From a bacterium (GTDB taxonomy: Bacteria; Patescibacteriota; Saccharimonadia; Saccharimonadales; UBA4665), in the NCBI GenBank assembly GCA_029549845.1, contig JAKPIL010000160.1:1-9324 (forward strand): a stretch of DNA of 9,324 bases, given 5' to 3'. The notes beneath the pieces were generated by a model. The model saw nothing but the letters and a program-made list of their open reading frames with translations, made no database searches and was not told the origin of the DNA. Both the position numbers and the translations under genes were made by a program. Shown piece after piece: positions 1 to 6,796 of this stretch. Numbering within the stretch: the stretch's first letter is position 1; each line of letters opens with the position of its first letter.

Positions 1-1039
1 CCTCCACGCGCTTCAGTCACCTCACTCGTTTACCGTACTGGCAAAATCGCCCCGCCTTGCGGCCCTCCGGGAGCTCGCGCCTGGTTTTGACATAGTCGCG
101 TCAGACATAAAAGAATTTACGCTCGCCGAACAGCTAACCCTAAGACAGCAGATCGAAGGCCTCAGGCCCAACCTTGTGCATTTTACGATGGTGCAGCAGC
201 CGGTTTTGTTCGCAGGGAAGGCGGTGACAACCATGCACGACCTCACCACTACCCGGTTCGGTAACCCCGCCAAAAACCCGGCCGTGTATTGGGCTAAGCA
301 GCAGGTATACAAGTGGGTTAACCGGCGGGCCGCGCGAAAATCTCAGGCCATTATTGCGCCGTCTGAGTTTGTGAAGCATGATGTTGCTGCGTATTGCCAC
401 GTTCCGCTTGAAAAAATTACCGTCACGCTTGAGGCCGCCGACCCCATAAACGACGCAAGCGAGCCGGTCGAGGCGTTGGCGGGCAAGCAGTTTGTGATGT
501 ACACGGGGCGACCCACGCCGCACAAGAATCTTGAGAGGCTTATAAACGCCTTTGTGTTGCTCCAAAAAACACACCCGGAGGTAGTACTTGTGCTGGCCGG
601 GAAAACCGATGTCAATTACGAACGACACGCTGCGCGCGTTAGGCGCGAAGGCATAGCAAACGTTATATTTACCGGGTTCGTGAGCGAAGGACAACTCAGG
701 TGGTTGTACGAGCACTGCGCGGTGTATGTGTTCCCAAGCCTGAGCGAAGGGTTTGGCCTGCCAGGGCAAGAGGCGATGGCGCACGACGCCCCAGTCGTTA
801 GCAGCAACGCTACATGTTTACCAGAAGTTTACGGCGACGCCGCGCTGTATTTTGACCCCACAAACGTGGCTGACATGGCAGAGAAAATTGAGACCGTCTT
901 GAACGATGAAGCGCTACGAAGCAATTTGATAGCGCGCGGCAGGGAACAGGCCCAAAAATACTCATGGCGCCGCATGGCCGAACAAACCCTAGAAGTCTAC
1001 GAAAAAGTGCTGAGCGCTCAGTCGCGAGACGGAAAATAA
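1..1039 (+). CDS. GT4-family glycosyltransferase, 5'-truncated by the window edge
   Basis: The reading frame is open from base 2 to a TAA at 1037-1039, giving 345 visible residues. The true start lies outside the window; the first internal ATG (176) falls inside the conserved fold, so it is not the start. Seen in the sequence (numbered from base 2): an HDLT element at 79-82, typical of the end of the N-terminal Rossmann domain; a GRPTPHKNL segment at 170-178 with the Arg and Lys that contact the nucleotide-sugar phosphates in GT4 enzymes; and the E-x7-E signature EGFGLPGQE at 249-257. A C-terminal helix typical of GT-B folds follows. Family knowledge: retaining GT-B enzymes of this type transfer a sugar, often mannose or glucose, from a nucleotide or lipid donor during polysaccharide or glycolipid synthesis, usually at the cytoplasmic face of the membrane. 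Donor and acceptor cannot be read here. Its 3' end overlaps the convergent gene by 22 bases. It is the only gene in the window pointing toward the putative origin. Confidence 0.9.
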   Translation, partial: LHALQSPHSFTVLAKSPRLAALRELAPGFDIVASDIKEFTLAEQLTLRQQIEGLRPNLVHFTMVQQPVLFAGKAVTTMHDLTTTRFGNPAKNPAVYWAKQQVYKWVNRRAARKSQAIIAPSEFVKHDVAAYCHVPLEKITVTLEAADPINDASEPVEALAGKQFVMYTGRPTPHKNLERLINAFVLLQKTHPEVVLVLAGKTDVNYERHAARVRREGIANVIFTGFVSEGQLRWLYEHCAVYVFPSLSEGFGLPGQEAMAHDAPVVSSNATCLPEVYGDAALYFDPTNVADMAEKIETVLNDEALRSNLIARGREQAQKYSWRRMAEQTLEVYEKVLSAQSRDGK

Positions 1040-1554
1040 TCTGCCATCGCCCTATCACCACACTCTATAACTAGCAGAAGGCCCTCTTGTTTACCTGTAA
1101 AATCGCGTGGCAAAGAGTATATCCTTTGAGTGTTATCGTATAGAGACAAGAAACAACCTATGCCGTACCGATTAAACCTATATTTCTGTAACTGCATAGT
1201 GACTCTATCGGACGTCATCTCTTGCAGATTCATAGCGATTATTCGTTCCGCGTGCGAGCTTATAGACATTATATCTTCTGGTGTATCGGTTTTATCCGTG
1301 TATATGATGTATTCACTTGCGCCACAATCTCTCTCGCCTTGCCCAAATTTTACACTACTACGCCCGCAGGATGCCTCTGAGGTGCGCTGAACAAATCCAT
1401 TGGTTGCAGCTATGCGGTCTGCTGTACTTTTCAGCCATGTCTGCATATTTGTAAACCTTTTTTTCTCGGCCTTCACTTCAATTTGGTGTTTTATAAATAG
1501 GCCCGAGAAAACGCAAAACACAACTACGGAGGCAACTATGGCTATCTTTTTCAT
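1018..1554 (-). CDS. Unrecognised small membrane-anchored or secreted protein (178 aa)
   Basis: I do not recognise this family. The protein starts MKKIAIVASVVVFCVFSGLF, a basic N-terminus followed by a hydrophobic stretch (about 4-21). This suggests a signal anchor or uncleaved signal peptide, with the remaining ~155 residues outside the cell. Cysteines at 63, 77, 134 and 165 lie in the predicted exterior part and could form two disulfides; Cys14 is inside the membrane segment. There is no lipobox and no clear type IV pilin cleavage site. The ATG (1554) has no good Shine-Dalgarno sequence, but it lies only 20 bases after the stop of the large surface-protein gene on the same strand, so expression by read-through from that gene is likely. 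The stop is TGA (1018-1020), inside the convergent glycosyltransferase gene. The start is supported by the hydrophobic N-terminus directly following ATG AAA AAG. A shared role with the upstream surface hydrolase is inference from co-orientation and spacing only. Confidence 0.72.
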   Translation of the reverse strand: MKKIAIVASVVVFCVFSGLFIKHQIEVKAEKKRFTNMQTWLKSTADRIAATNGFVQRTSEASCGRSSVKFGQGERDCGASEYIIYTDKTDTPEDIMSISSHAERIIAMNLQEMTSDRVTMQLQKYRFNRYGIGCFLSLYDNTQRIYSLPRDFTGKQEGLLLVIECGDRAMADYFPSRD

Positions 1555-1574
1555 ACTACTTATAGTACCAGAGA

Positions 1575-4466
1575 CTAGCGCGCACGTCGTCGGACCGTAA
1601 AAGTATAGGCGGCAATAAACACCGACAAACTAGCTACCAAAATGAAGTAAAGTCCAGTTTTGCTATTATGCTCTGCGGTCGTCAGCTCATTTGTTTTTTG
1701 CATTATACTGGAGGTGACCTTTGGGGCTACTATGGTAGTAGCGGCTGCTTTTTTCTCTGTACCCACAATATCGCCGAAATCACCCGAGCTCATTACACTA
1801 GCCGCAATTGAGTTTTTTGGAGTTTGTTTCGTGGGAGTTGTAGTTTGGGCTTCTGCACCAGTGGCCGCATTTGCTGCGGGGGCGACTATCACGCCGTCGC
1901 AGGCATCATCTGTACCATCATGGTCAACATCGTGCCCGCTTTGTGGTACGACCAGACACTGGTCTGATACATTTGCTACGCCGTCTCCGTCATAGTCAGC
2001 TGGATTTGCCGCCAGGTAAACGACCTGCATAATATCGACATCTTCTCCCGTATTGTCTGTGGCGTAGATATGAACTGTGTGTATGCCTGGCTCAACACTA
2101 TCTGGTAGCTTAAGTTCGGCGTCAATCGTTCCGTCGGCAGATACAAAACCGCTGCTGAGCTCTATCTCTTTTGAATGATACACTATTTTGTACGCTTCTC
2201 CGGCATTTATTCCCAATGTTTTGACATCAAAATACAGTCTTGCGTCTCTGCTAGTTTGTATGTAAGGGTTGAGTGCCTGACTTGTAATGACGAGTTTTCG
2301 TACTATACCATTGTCTCTTTTAGCTCCAGTTATAAATGAATCGTTATTTGTAACTTCTAGGCCACTTTGACCGGTCGCTTGTGACGGGTAATCCCAAAGG
2401 TCATCTGTTTCTCGTGCAATCTTGTTCGCTAGTAAAATATGCCCATACGCAGTCGGGTGATAGCTTTCATTCCCCAGCATGCCGAGTAGCGAATCGTCGC
2501 CAGCTGTTAGGCCGTTTACGGCTGCATCATTCTTGCCTGTTGCCTCACATAGTTTATTACCCCCGAAAGCATCTTCCACGTCAACATACTGTGCTCCAAC
2601 AGATTCTGCTGCTCGCTGGATTGTGTCGTTGAGCCTGCTGATTAGAAGTGCGCCAAAGCGTACCTCGCTGCTGTCAAAGTGGACATTGTTGCCGCAATTG
2701 CCATCGACTTTCATGACCTGTGGATAGCCAACAACAAATAGCTTTGCGTCGGGGTTTTGCTGCAATATGTGCTGATAGGTAGCGACCAGCGCATCGTGCT
2801 TGCCGTAGACAAAGCGTAGTAGCGCTTTGCGCTCGGTCTGTGAGTCGAAGCACGGGTCGCCTTTGCCGCTCAGGACACAAAGCGTCAATATGTCTTTGAA
2901 GTGAATGTCGTTGCCCCCGATAGAGAGGAGAATGTTGTTTGGTTTGTACTTTTGAACGAATCTGTCTTGGTTAATATTACCGGGGATAAAATTAGAGTAA
3001 ACTTCCTTCAGCCTATCTTCTGATACAAGCCCCTGTCTGATGGATGGACGCAGCTGGTTTTCGTATCTTTCACTTGCATTTATAACATCCTCCATCACTG
3101 CTCCAGAGCAAGCCACCGAATCATAGGTATAGGCTAGGCGTTTGCCGAGTATATATGGGTATGAATCCCACGATGTGTGGCATTTGTTCTGGGCGCTATT
3201 GGTGTCGTACTGCGGCACAGCACCCCACTTGTAGTTGTGTGCACCCTCGCCAGATATGTATGAGTCGCCAAGCGCCAAAATATCCATACGGCGTGGCGAG
3301 TCCGGCTGGTCGTCTCCGCCGGTATCGGGCACAAAGTCCCCCGCCCAGCTTTCGGCGGGCGGAGACACCTCTGGCCATTGACCACCATAATCAAAACCCG
3401 AGCCTGGCTGGAGAACAAATCTACTCTGGACTCCGGCACTGTTTTTGGCTACAACTATCAGGTTCTGAGCAACATCGAAACCAACATGCACAATTTTGGC
3501 ACCATTCAACTCGGGAATAATTGCCGGTAAACCAAGGCTATACGCCTGCCCCAGGATTCGGCCTGTCCACAAATCTTTCACGGGACATGGGTATTTTTGC
3601 AAAGCAGTTGGTTGCTCTCCGTAGTCACAGCCCTGGCGTTGATACATCTTCAGGCTTACTGCACCACTCTGGCTGTAAATGCTCGCAATCGTGCCGTCAA
3701 CACCGCCGAGCGCCACCATGTCGATGTTGCTGCCAATATCCCTAGTCAAGACATACGCCAGAGCCTGAGCAGTGCCAATTGTTACTAGCGCGTGGTCAGT
3801 AGTGATGGCTGCAAGTTCAAAACTTTTTTGCGCCCTCTTGTAGGTTCCTGGCAAAAAACGAGCAGCCTCGCCCGTTGGCTCAAGGGTAACTGTCCGCACA
3901 GTATCAGTATGAATGACGTATGTCACATCCTCCCCCTCGCCAATTTTTTCAGTCACGCCGTCGTCATACAGATTAAGGATGCCAAGGGTCTCATAGGTTT
4001 GGTTTAGTTCGGTGTGGCTGGTCACGATAACCGCTTGACCACCGTTGATACCCAAAATCCAGCCATTGATCGTATAGGGCCTGGGGGGAGCATAGACAGA
4101 TTCTATCCAAAAAAATGGTTCATAGTGGTACTCTTCGGTAAACGCCGAGAATGTTTGATTTACAGGGTCAAACTTCCCGATGCCGCTGTCTTGGTAGCAC
4201 ACTGGTTGATAGTCGTTTTCGGGCAGTACTTGGTTTTGCCCACGACAATTCAGTTCGTCGCCACTGCTAGCCACATTAGCGACGACTTTGCCTACATTTT
4301 CCGGATATTGCGCGCCAACCACCTCGGCAACCCGTGAGCCTACCCAGCTAGGCGGTTGCGTCCACAGGGCAGAGCTTTTTCTTATGGTCGGGAGTGTTAC
4401 AGACAGAACAAGTCCAAAAATTACCATATAAAGTGAAAAAACTTGAAAGTTTTTTGAGCGAGACAA
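1575..4466 (-). CDS. Large surface-anchored SGNH/GDSL hydrolase with TSP3-like calcium-binding segment
   Basis: 963 residues starting at TTG (4466), chosen because TAGGAG (4480-4475) sits 8 bases upstream and a membrane segment (about 10-26) follows. Layout: N-terminal signal or anchor; a ~330-residue unrecognised region (50-385, Cys74 and Cys90 close together); an SGNH esterase domain (394-690); a probable beta-sandwich (about 720-820); two Asp-rich loops (824-835 and 846-857) with Cys837 and Cys856, resembling thrombospondin type-3 calcium repeats; an Ala/Thr-rich linker (858-935); a C-terminal membrane helix (938-956); and an RRRAR tail. SGNH blocks are visible: GDSYISGEG with Ser402, GGND at 517-520, and SYHPTAYGH with His670. 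Cysteines at 429, 453, 530, 539, 591 and 640, with the CHTSWDSYP segment, resemble the SEST-like esterases of actinobacteria, which hydrolyse esters with a Ser-His pair. No LPxTG motif is seen. Inference: a cell-surface esterase displayed outside the membrane. Its substrate (glycan acetyl groups, lipid or other ester) cannot be told. Confidence 0.88.
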   Translation of the reverse strand: MSRSKNFQVFSLYMVIFGLVLSVTLPTIRKSSALWTQPPSWVGSRVAEVVGAQYPENVGKVVANVASSGDELNCRGQNQVLPENDYQPVCYQDSGIGKFDPVNQTFSAFTEEYHYEPFFWIESVYAPPRPYTINGWILGINGGQAVIVTSHTELNQTYETLGILNLYDDGVTEKIGEGEDVTYVIHTDTVRTVTLEPTGEAARFLPGTYKRAQKSFELAAITTDHALVTIGTAQALAYVLTRDIGSNIDMVALGGVDGTIASIYSQSGAVSLKMYQRQGCDYGEQPTALQKYPCPVKDLWTGRILGQAYSLGLPAIIPELNGAKIVHVGFDVAQNLIVVAKNSAGVQSRFVLQPGSGFDYGGQWPEVSPPAESWAGDFVPDTGGDDQPDSPRRMDILALGDSYISGEGAHNYKWGAVPQYDTNSAQNKCHTSWDSYPYILGKRLAYTYDSVACSGAVMEDVINASERYENQLRPSIRQGLVSEDRLKEVYSNFIPGNINQDRFVQKYKPNNILLSIGGNDIHFKDILTLCVLSGKGDPCFDSQTERKALLRFVYGKHDALVATYQHILQQNPDAKLFVVGYPQVMKVDGNCGNNVHFDSSEVRFGALLISRLNDTIQRAAESVGAQYVDVEDAFGGNKLCEATGKNDAAVNGLTAGDDSLLGMLGNESYHPTAYGHILLANKIARETDDLWDYPSQATGQSGLEVTNNDSFITGAKRDNGIVRKLVITSQALNPYIQTSRDARLYFDVKTLGINAGEAYKIVYHSKEIELSSGFVSADGTIDAELKLPDSVEPGIHTVHIYATDNTGEDVDIMQVVYLAANPADYDGDGVANVSDQCLVVPQSGHDVDHDGTDDACDGVIVAPAANAATGAEAQTTTPTKQTPKNSIAASVMSSGDFGDIVGTEKKAAATTIVAPKVTSSIMQKTNELTTAEHNSKTGLYFILVASLSVFIAAYTFTVRRRAR

Positions 4467-4474
4467 AGCAAATA

Positions 4475-4480
4475 CTCCTA
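4475..4480 (-). promoter_or_regulatory. Ribosome binding site deciding a TTG start
   Basis: On the minus strand the sequence TAGGAG lies 8 bases before TTG at 4466. It decides the start of the surface hydrolase: the first downstream ATG (codon 14) lies inside the hydrophobic signal segment and has no comparable site. Confidence 0.7.
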
Positions 4481-4491
4481 TTTTGAAAAAT

Positions 4492-4519
4492 ATTATACAT
4501 AAGTTTGCTTATATTGCAA
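4492..4519 (-). promoter_or_regulatory. Sigma-70-type promoter for the surface hydrolase gene
   Basis: On the minus strand a perfect TATAAT -10 box occupies 4497-4492. A TTGCAA -35-like box (4 of 6 to TTGACA) occupies 4519-4514, with a 16-base spacer. Transcription would begin near 4485, leaving a short leader of about 20 bases containing the TAGGAG site. No terminator is visible between this gene and the small downstream gene, so both may share this promoter. Confidence 0.6.
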
Positions 4520-4678
4520 CTAGCCTGTTTAGCATAATTCTCGGTGTGCGAGTTATAGGCACCACGGTGAATACGGGTACGTGGAATGGCGCTGTCTAAT
4601 GGGTCTTATTGGGTGGGAGTATCCGCTACTGGCTCTATATCAATACTTGGGCAGCTCGTCGCCTTTGGTAGGCCTTTA
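4520..4678. other. Intergenic stretch without a supportable gene
   Basis: This lies between the jag stop and the promoter of the surface hydrolase. I see no tRNA-like T-arm, no hairpin followed by a U-run that would end the jag operon, and no small ORF with a ribosome site. The best hairpin, a 4-bp stem in the GCCTTTGGTAGGC segment near 4661-4673, is too weak to call a terminator. It may hold an unrecognised RNA or the 3' untranslated end of the jag transcript. Confidence 0.5.
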
Positions 4679-5146
4679 CTACTCGGCGGGTTTGAGGACG
4701 ATGTGGCGGTCGCGGCCTTCGCCAACGGAGTCGCTCGCTAGCCCAGCCTCAGACGCCACTCGGTGCACAGTGCGGCGGTCGGCGGCGTTCATGGGCTTTA
4801 CCTCAAATGGTTCGCCCGTTTCTTTCACTTTCTTCACCCACTCCTCTACAGTTTCAGCCAAGCGGTCAGCGCGTTGCTTCTTGTACTCGGCAACGTCCAC
4901 GTTCACGCGGTTGGTGGCGTAGCTCTGGTTCTTCAGCGCGCTACTCACTATAAACTGTAGCGAACGCATCGTCTCGCCGCGTTGACCTATCAGGAACCCG
5001 TTCAGGTGTGTCGAGGGGATGTTGAGCTCTATAACCTCGTTGTCTTCTGTGGTGGCGTATACATCTGTGTTTAAACCAAAGAACGACAGCATATCTTCCA
5101 GGTACTTCTTTGCGTATTGGATTGCCGCTTCTACATCTTCATTCAT
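4679..5146 (-). CDS. jag: KH-R3H RNA-binding protein Jag/KhpB (SpoIIIJ-associated, EloR)
   Basis: 155 residues, ATG at 5146, with GGAGGT (5158-5153) overlapping the yidC stop codon. The gap to yidC is 4 bases, so translational coupling is likely. Visible features: a KH-type nucleic-acid binding loop GFLIGQRG at 50-57 (glycines 50, 54, 57) in a fold running about 37-88, and an R3H domain in the C-terminal third with the Arg124-x3-His128 pair in NAADRRTVH. Family knowledge: KhpB/EloR binds RNA, forms a pair with KhpA in Gram-positive bacteria and affects cell elongation and division; Jag is classically encoded next to yidC. The protein begins directly with a short helix before the KH domain and lacks the ~50-residue Jag-N domain of the Firmicutes proteins. 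The gene ends the operon; the mnmE and mnmG genes that often follow are absent here. Confidence 0.93.
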   Translation of the reverse strand: MNEDVEAAIQYAKKYLEDMLSFFGLNTDVYATTEDNEVIELNIPSTHLNGFLIGQRGETMRSLQFIVSSALKNQSYATNRVNVDVAEYKKQRADRLAETVEEWVKKVKETGEPFEVKPMNAADRRTVHRVASEAGLASDSVGEGRDRHIVLKPAE

Positions 5147-5150
5147 GGTA

Positions 5151-6107
5151 CTACCTCCGTTTCTTCTTAGCTTTTTTAGAGGTTTTGGTACGTATTTGTT
5201 TTGACGAGGTTGTCACGACTTCTGCTTCAGGAATAGAGGATATAGATATTTTGCTGCCACGCTCCGTGCGCGGCGCTACGTCTGATTCGGCGGCTTCAAC
5301 CAGTTGGTCGGCATCGTCTTTTAGGGCTGCTCGCTGCTGCAAATACGCGACCACACCGCCGGTAAACCAGTATAAGCTAAGGGCGGCGGCAAGGTTCACC
5401 GTAAAAAGGAGGACCATAATGGGGACAAAATACTGCATACTGCGGCCAACGGCGGCTGTCACCTCTGACTGGTCCGCTTGCTGCCCCTCGCCGGCCGCTT
5501 TCAAAATGTGGCGAAGCTTGCGGCCATCTTTATCATTTGGCATGAGCTGACGACTTGTCAGGAATTGAATACCAGCACTCATAAAGACTAGTAGGAGCGC
5601 TGGCAGATACATCCCTTGCGGGCTGAGGGCGCTTTTAGATAGGTCAATGATACCAAAGAGCGAATTGTCAAAAGAGGCAATATTACTAGCTAGGTGTTGC
5701 ATCCATGGCAGGTGTTGCAGTGGCGCGTAGGCGAACTGCACAATCTGGTCGGGGTCTTTGATAACCTTAATAAGCCCAGAATACAGCCCAATCAGCACAA
5801 CCATCTGGACGATGAGTGTCGGGAACATCCCAAAGGGGTTCACGCCGCGCTCCTTGTAGAGTTCCATCATCATTTGGCCCTCTTTTTGCCGGTCGCCCTT
5901 TGCCTCTTTCTTGATGCGCTTTAGCTCTGGCTGTAGCTGCCTGGTAATCTTCGTTTGCTTTAACTGCTTTTTAACGAGCGGCCACATGAGGAGACGGACG
6001 ACAATCGTGAACAATATAATTGCCAGCCCAAAGTTATGCCCTGGTATAAGTGCATAGATGAGTACGAGCAAGTTGAAAATGGGTTGGACAACAACGTCTG
6101 TGAACAT
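5151..6107 (-). CDS. yidC: Membrane protein insertase YidC (Oxa1/SpoIIIJ family)
   Basis: 318 residues, ATG at 6107 immediately after the rnpA TAA, with no intervening base. GGGGAG (6116-6111) serves as the ribosome site. YidC inserts and folds membrane proteins alone or with SecYEG. Seen here: an N-terminal hydrophobic stretch (10-22); the first conserved helix containing IVVRLLMWPL, where Arg38 matches the conserved groove arginine of the short Gram-positive type; a charged cytoplasmic coiled hairpin (about 46-90) ending in the conserved YKERGVNPFG; and further membrane segments near 94-115, 165-185 and 226-258. The long periplasmic domain of Gram-negative YidC is absent, and no lipobox cysteine is present at the N-terminus. 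The C-terminus (260-318) is a hydrophilic tail ending in a Lys/Arg-rich run (KKAKKKRR), as seen in YidC proteins that contact ribosomes through a basic tail. Confidence 0.95.
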   Translation of the reverse strand: MFTDVVVQPIFNLLVLIYALIPGHNFGLAIILFTIVVRLLMWPLVKKQLKQTKITRQLQPELKRIKKEAKGDRQKEGQMMMELYKERGVNPFGMFPTLIVQMVVLIGLYSGLIKVIKDPDQIVQFAYAPLQHLPWMQHLASNIASFDNSLFGIIDLSKSALSPQGMYLPALLLVFMSAGIQFLTSRQLMPNDKDGRKLRHILKAAGEGQQADQSEVTAAVGRSMQYFVPIMVLLFTVNLAAALSLYWFTGGVVAYLQQRAALKDDADQLVEAAESDVAPRTERGSKISISSIPEAEVVTTSSKQIRTKTSKKAKKKRR

Positions 6108-6494
6108 TTACTCCCCTTTGTGTTTTAGTATATCACGCTCCCCCTTCGGTGGTGCAAGCACGCGTGCTTTTGACAACAGGCTCGCCAGCTCTCGGCGCAC
6201 AGCACTGCTGGGTGCAGTTGCAAGCGAAGCATCAAAAACCGTAACAGAGAGCTGGGTCGAACCGAGACTCTGTGCATATTCTGTGCGGACGAGTTCATAG
6301 ACCCGCCTCCTGATCCGGTTTCGGACCACCGCAGACTTATGTACCTTTCGACTCACAATAACAACGACTCGAAAAGGTCTCCCTGGGTCGCTCCGAAACC
6401 GTGCACTAAAAGATTTTGAGCGCGCCGTTTGTCCAGCTTTATAGAGCCGCTGAATATCGCGGCTTCCTTGAAAACGATGGTGTTTTGCTAGCAC
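6108..6494 (-). CDS. rnpA: Ribonuclease P protein component
   Basis: 128 residues from a GTG start (6494), with a modest GGATAG ribosome site (6506-6501) 6 bases upstream. RnpA is the protein cofactor of RNase P and helps the catalytic RNA bind precursor tRNA while its 5' leader is removed. Family signs: an N-terminal HRF segment (6-8) that opens the substrate-leader cleft, the VSRKVHKSAVVRNRIRRRVYE stretch (47-67) holding the basic RNR signature around Arg58-Asn59-Arg60 and Arg62-64, and a normal family length near 115-130. It lies 25 bases after rpmH, the arrangement conserved across most bacteria. Its stop is fused to the yidC start (TAAATG). The yidD gene, often between these two genes, is missing. 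The rnpB RNA itself is not in the window. Confidence 0.95.
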   Translation of the reverse strand: MLAKHHRFQGSRDIQRLYKAGQTARSKSFSARFRSDPGRPFRVVVIVSRKVHKSAVVRNRIRRRVYELVRTEYAQSLGSTQLSVTVFDASLATAPSSAVRRELASLLSKARVLAPPKGERDILKHKGE

Positions 6495-6519
6495 GGTACG
6501 CTATCCGTTCGGGTGTGAC

Positions 6520-6657
6520 TTAGTGCGAAAGTCGTGCGCGGCCTTTGTTGCGGCGACGGCGTAAGACAGCCTGTCCGGCCTTGGTTGCCATGCGCTTAAA
6601 GAAACCGTGCTCTCTTGCGCGATGGCGTTTCTTCGGTTGGTAGGTTCGTTTTGGCAT
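6520..6657 (-). CDS. rpmH: Ribosomal protein bL34
   Basis: 45 codons from ATG (6657) to TAA (6522-6520). The product starts MPKRTYQPKKRHRAREHGFF and continues through a KRMATKAG segment to RRRRNKGR, the hallmark pattern of bL34. It is a short, very basic protein of the large ribosomal subunit, and its length matches the usual 44-46 residues. An AAGGA ribosome site (6670-6666) lies 8 bases before the start. It is first in the minus-strand operon and diverges from dnaA, the classical rpmH-dnaA border of bacterial origins. Two extended -10 promoters lie upstream, close to the DnaA boxes. Confidence 0.97.
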   Translation of the reverse strand: MPKRTYQPKKRHRAREHGFFKRMATKAGQAVLRRRRNKGRARLSH

Positions 6658-6687
6658 TGTAGGATTCCTTCAGTTTTACTCCCGTAC

Positions 6688-6696
6688 AGTATACCA
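6688..6696 (-). promoter_or_regulatory. Proximal rpmH promoter (extended -10)
   Basis: On the minus strand TGG precedes TATACT (6693-6688), forming an extended -10 element. The -35 region is poor; a GCGACA (4 of 6) lies 18 bases upstream. Transcription would start near 6681, about 24 bases before rpmH. The sequence match alone supports this call. Confidence 0.45.
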
Positions 6697-6749
6697 CGAG
6701 CAGCCCCTGGCTGTCGCAAGACTGCGGATATGCTTGCTATTCGTGGGAT

Positions 6750-6779
6750 AGTATAGCAAAGTTATCCCCTTTTTCACAA
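6750..6779 (-). promoter_or_regulatory. Distal rpmH promoter (extended -10 with -35)
   Basis: On the minus strand TGC precedes TATACT (6755-6750), and TTGTGA (6779-6774, 4 of 6 to TTGACA) lies 18 bases upstream. A perfect DnaA box (6782-6790) ends 2 bases from the -35 element, and a weaker box (6762-6770) is inside the spacer. DnaA binding would therefore be expected to influence transcription of the rpmH operon. Confidence 0.5.
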
Positions 6780-6781
6780 TG

Positions 6782-6790
6782 TTATCCACA
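6782..6790 (+). promoter_or_regulatory. DnaA box, perfect match
   Basis: TTATCCACA on the plus strand is identical to the bacterial consensus. It abuts the -35 element of the distal rpmH promoter and lies 32 bases (start to start) from the opposing perfect box. Confidence 0.8.
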
Positions 6791-6796
6791 TATTTA

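Noticed and set aside
140..784. Minus-strand 214-codon frame inside the glycosyltransferase gene
   Set aside because: It is antisense to clear GT4 motifs, and its sequence has no domain-like pattern; it is a reading-frame shadow.
4540..4660. Possible tRNA in the gap left of jag
   Set aside because: No TTCRANNC T-arm motif or matching acceptor stem could be found on either strand.
4655..4680. Possible terminator after jag
   Set aside because: The stem is only 4 bp with no following U-run on the minus strand, so it cannot be supported as an intrinsic terminator.
4581..4922. Plus-strand 113-codon frame starting with GTG
   Set aside because: Most of it is antisense to jag, the rest lies in the gap, there is no ribosome site, and its second half reads like a low-complexity shadow rich in Ser and Arg.
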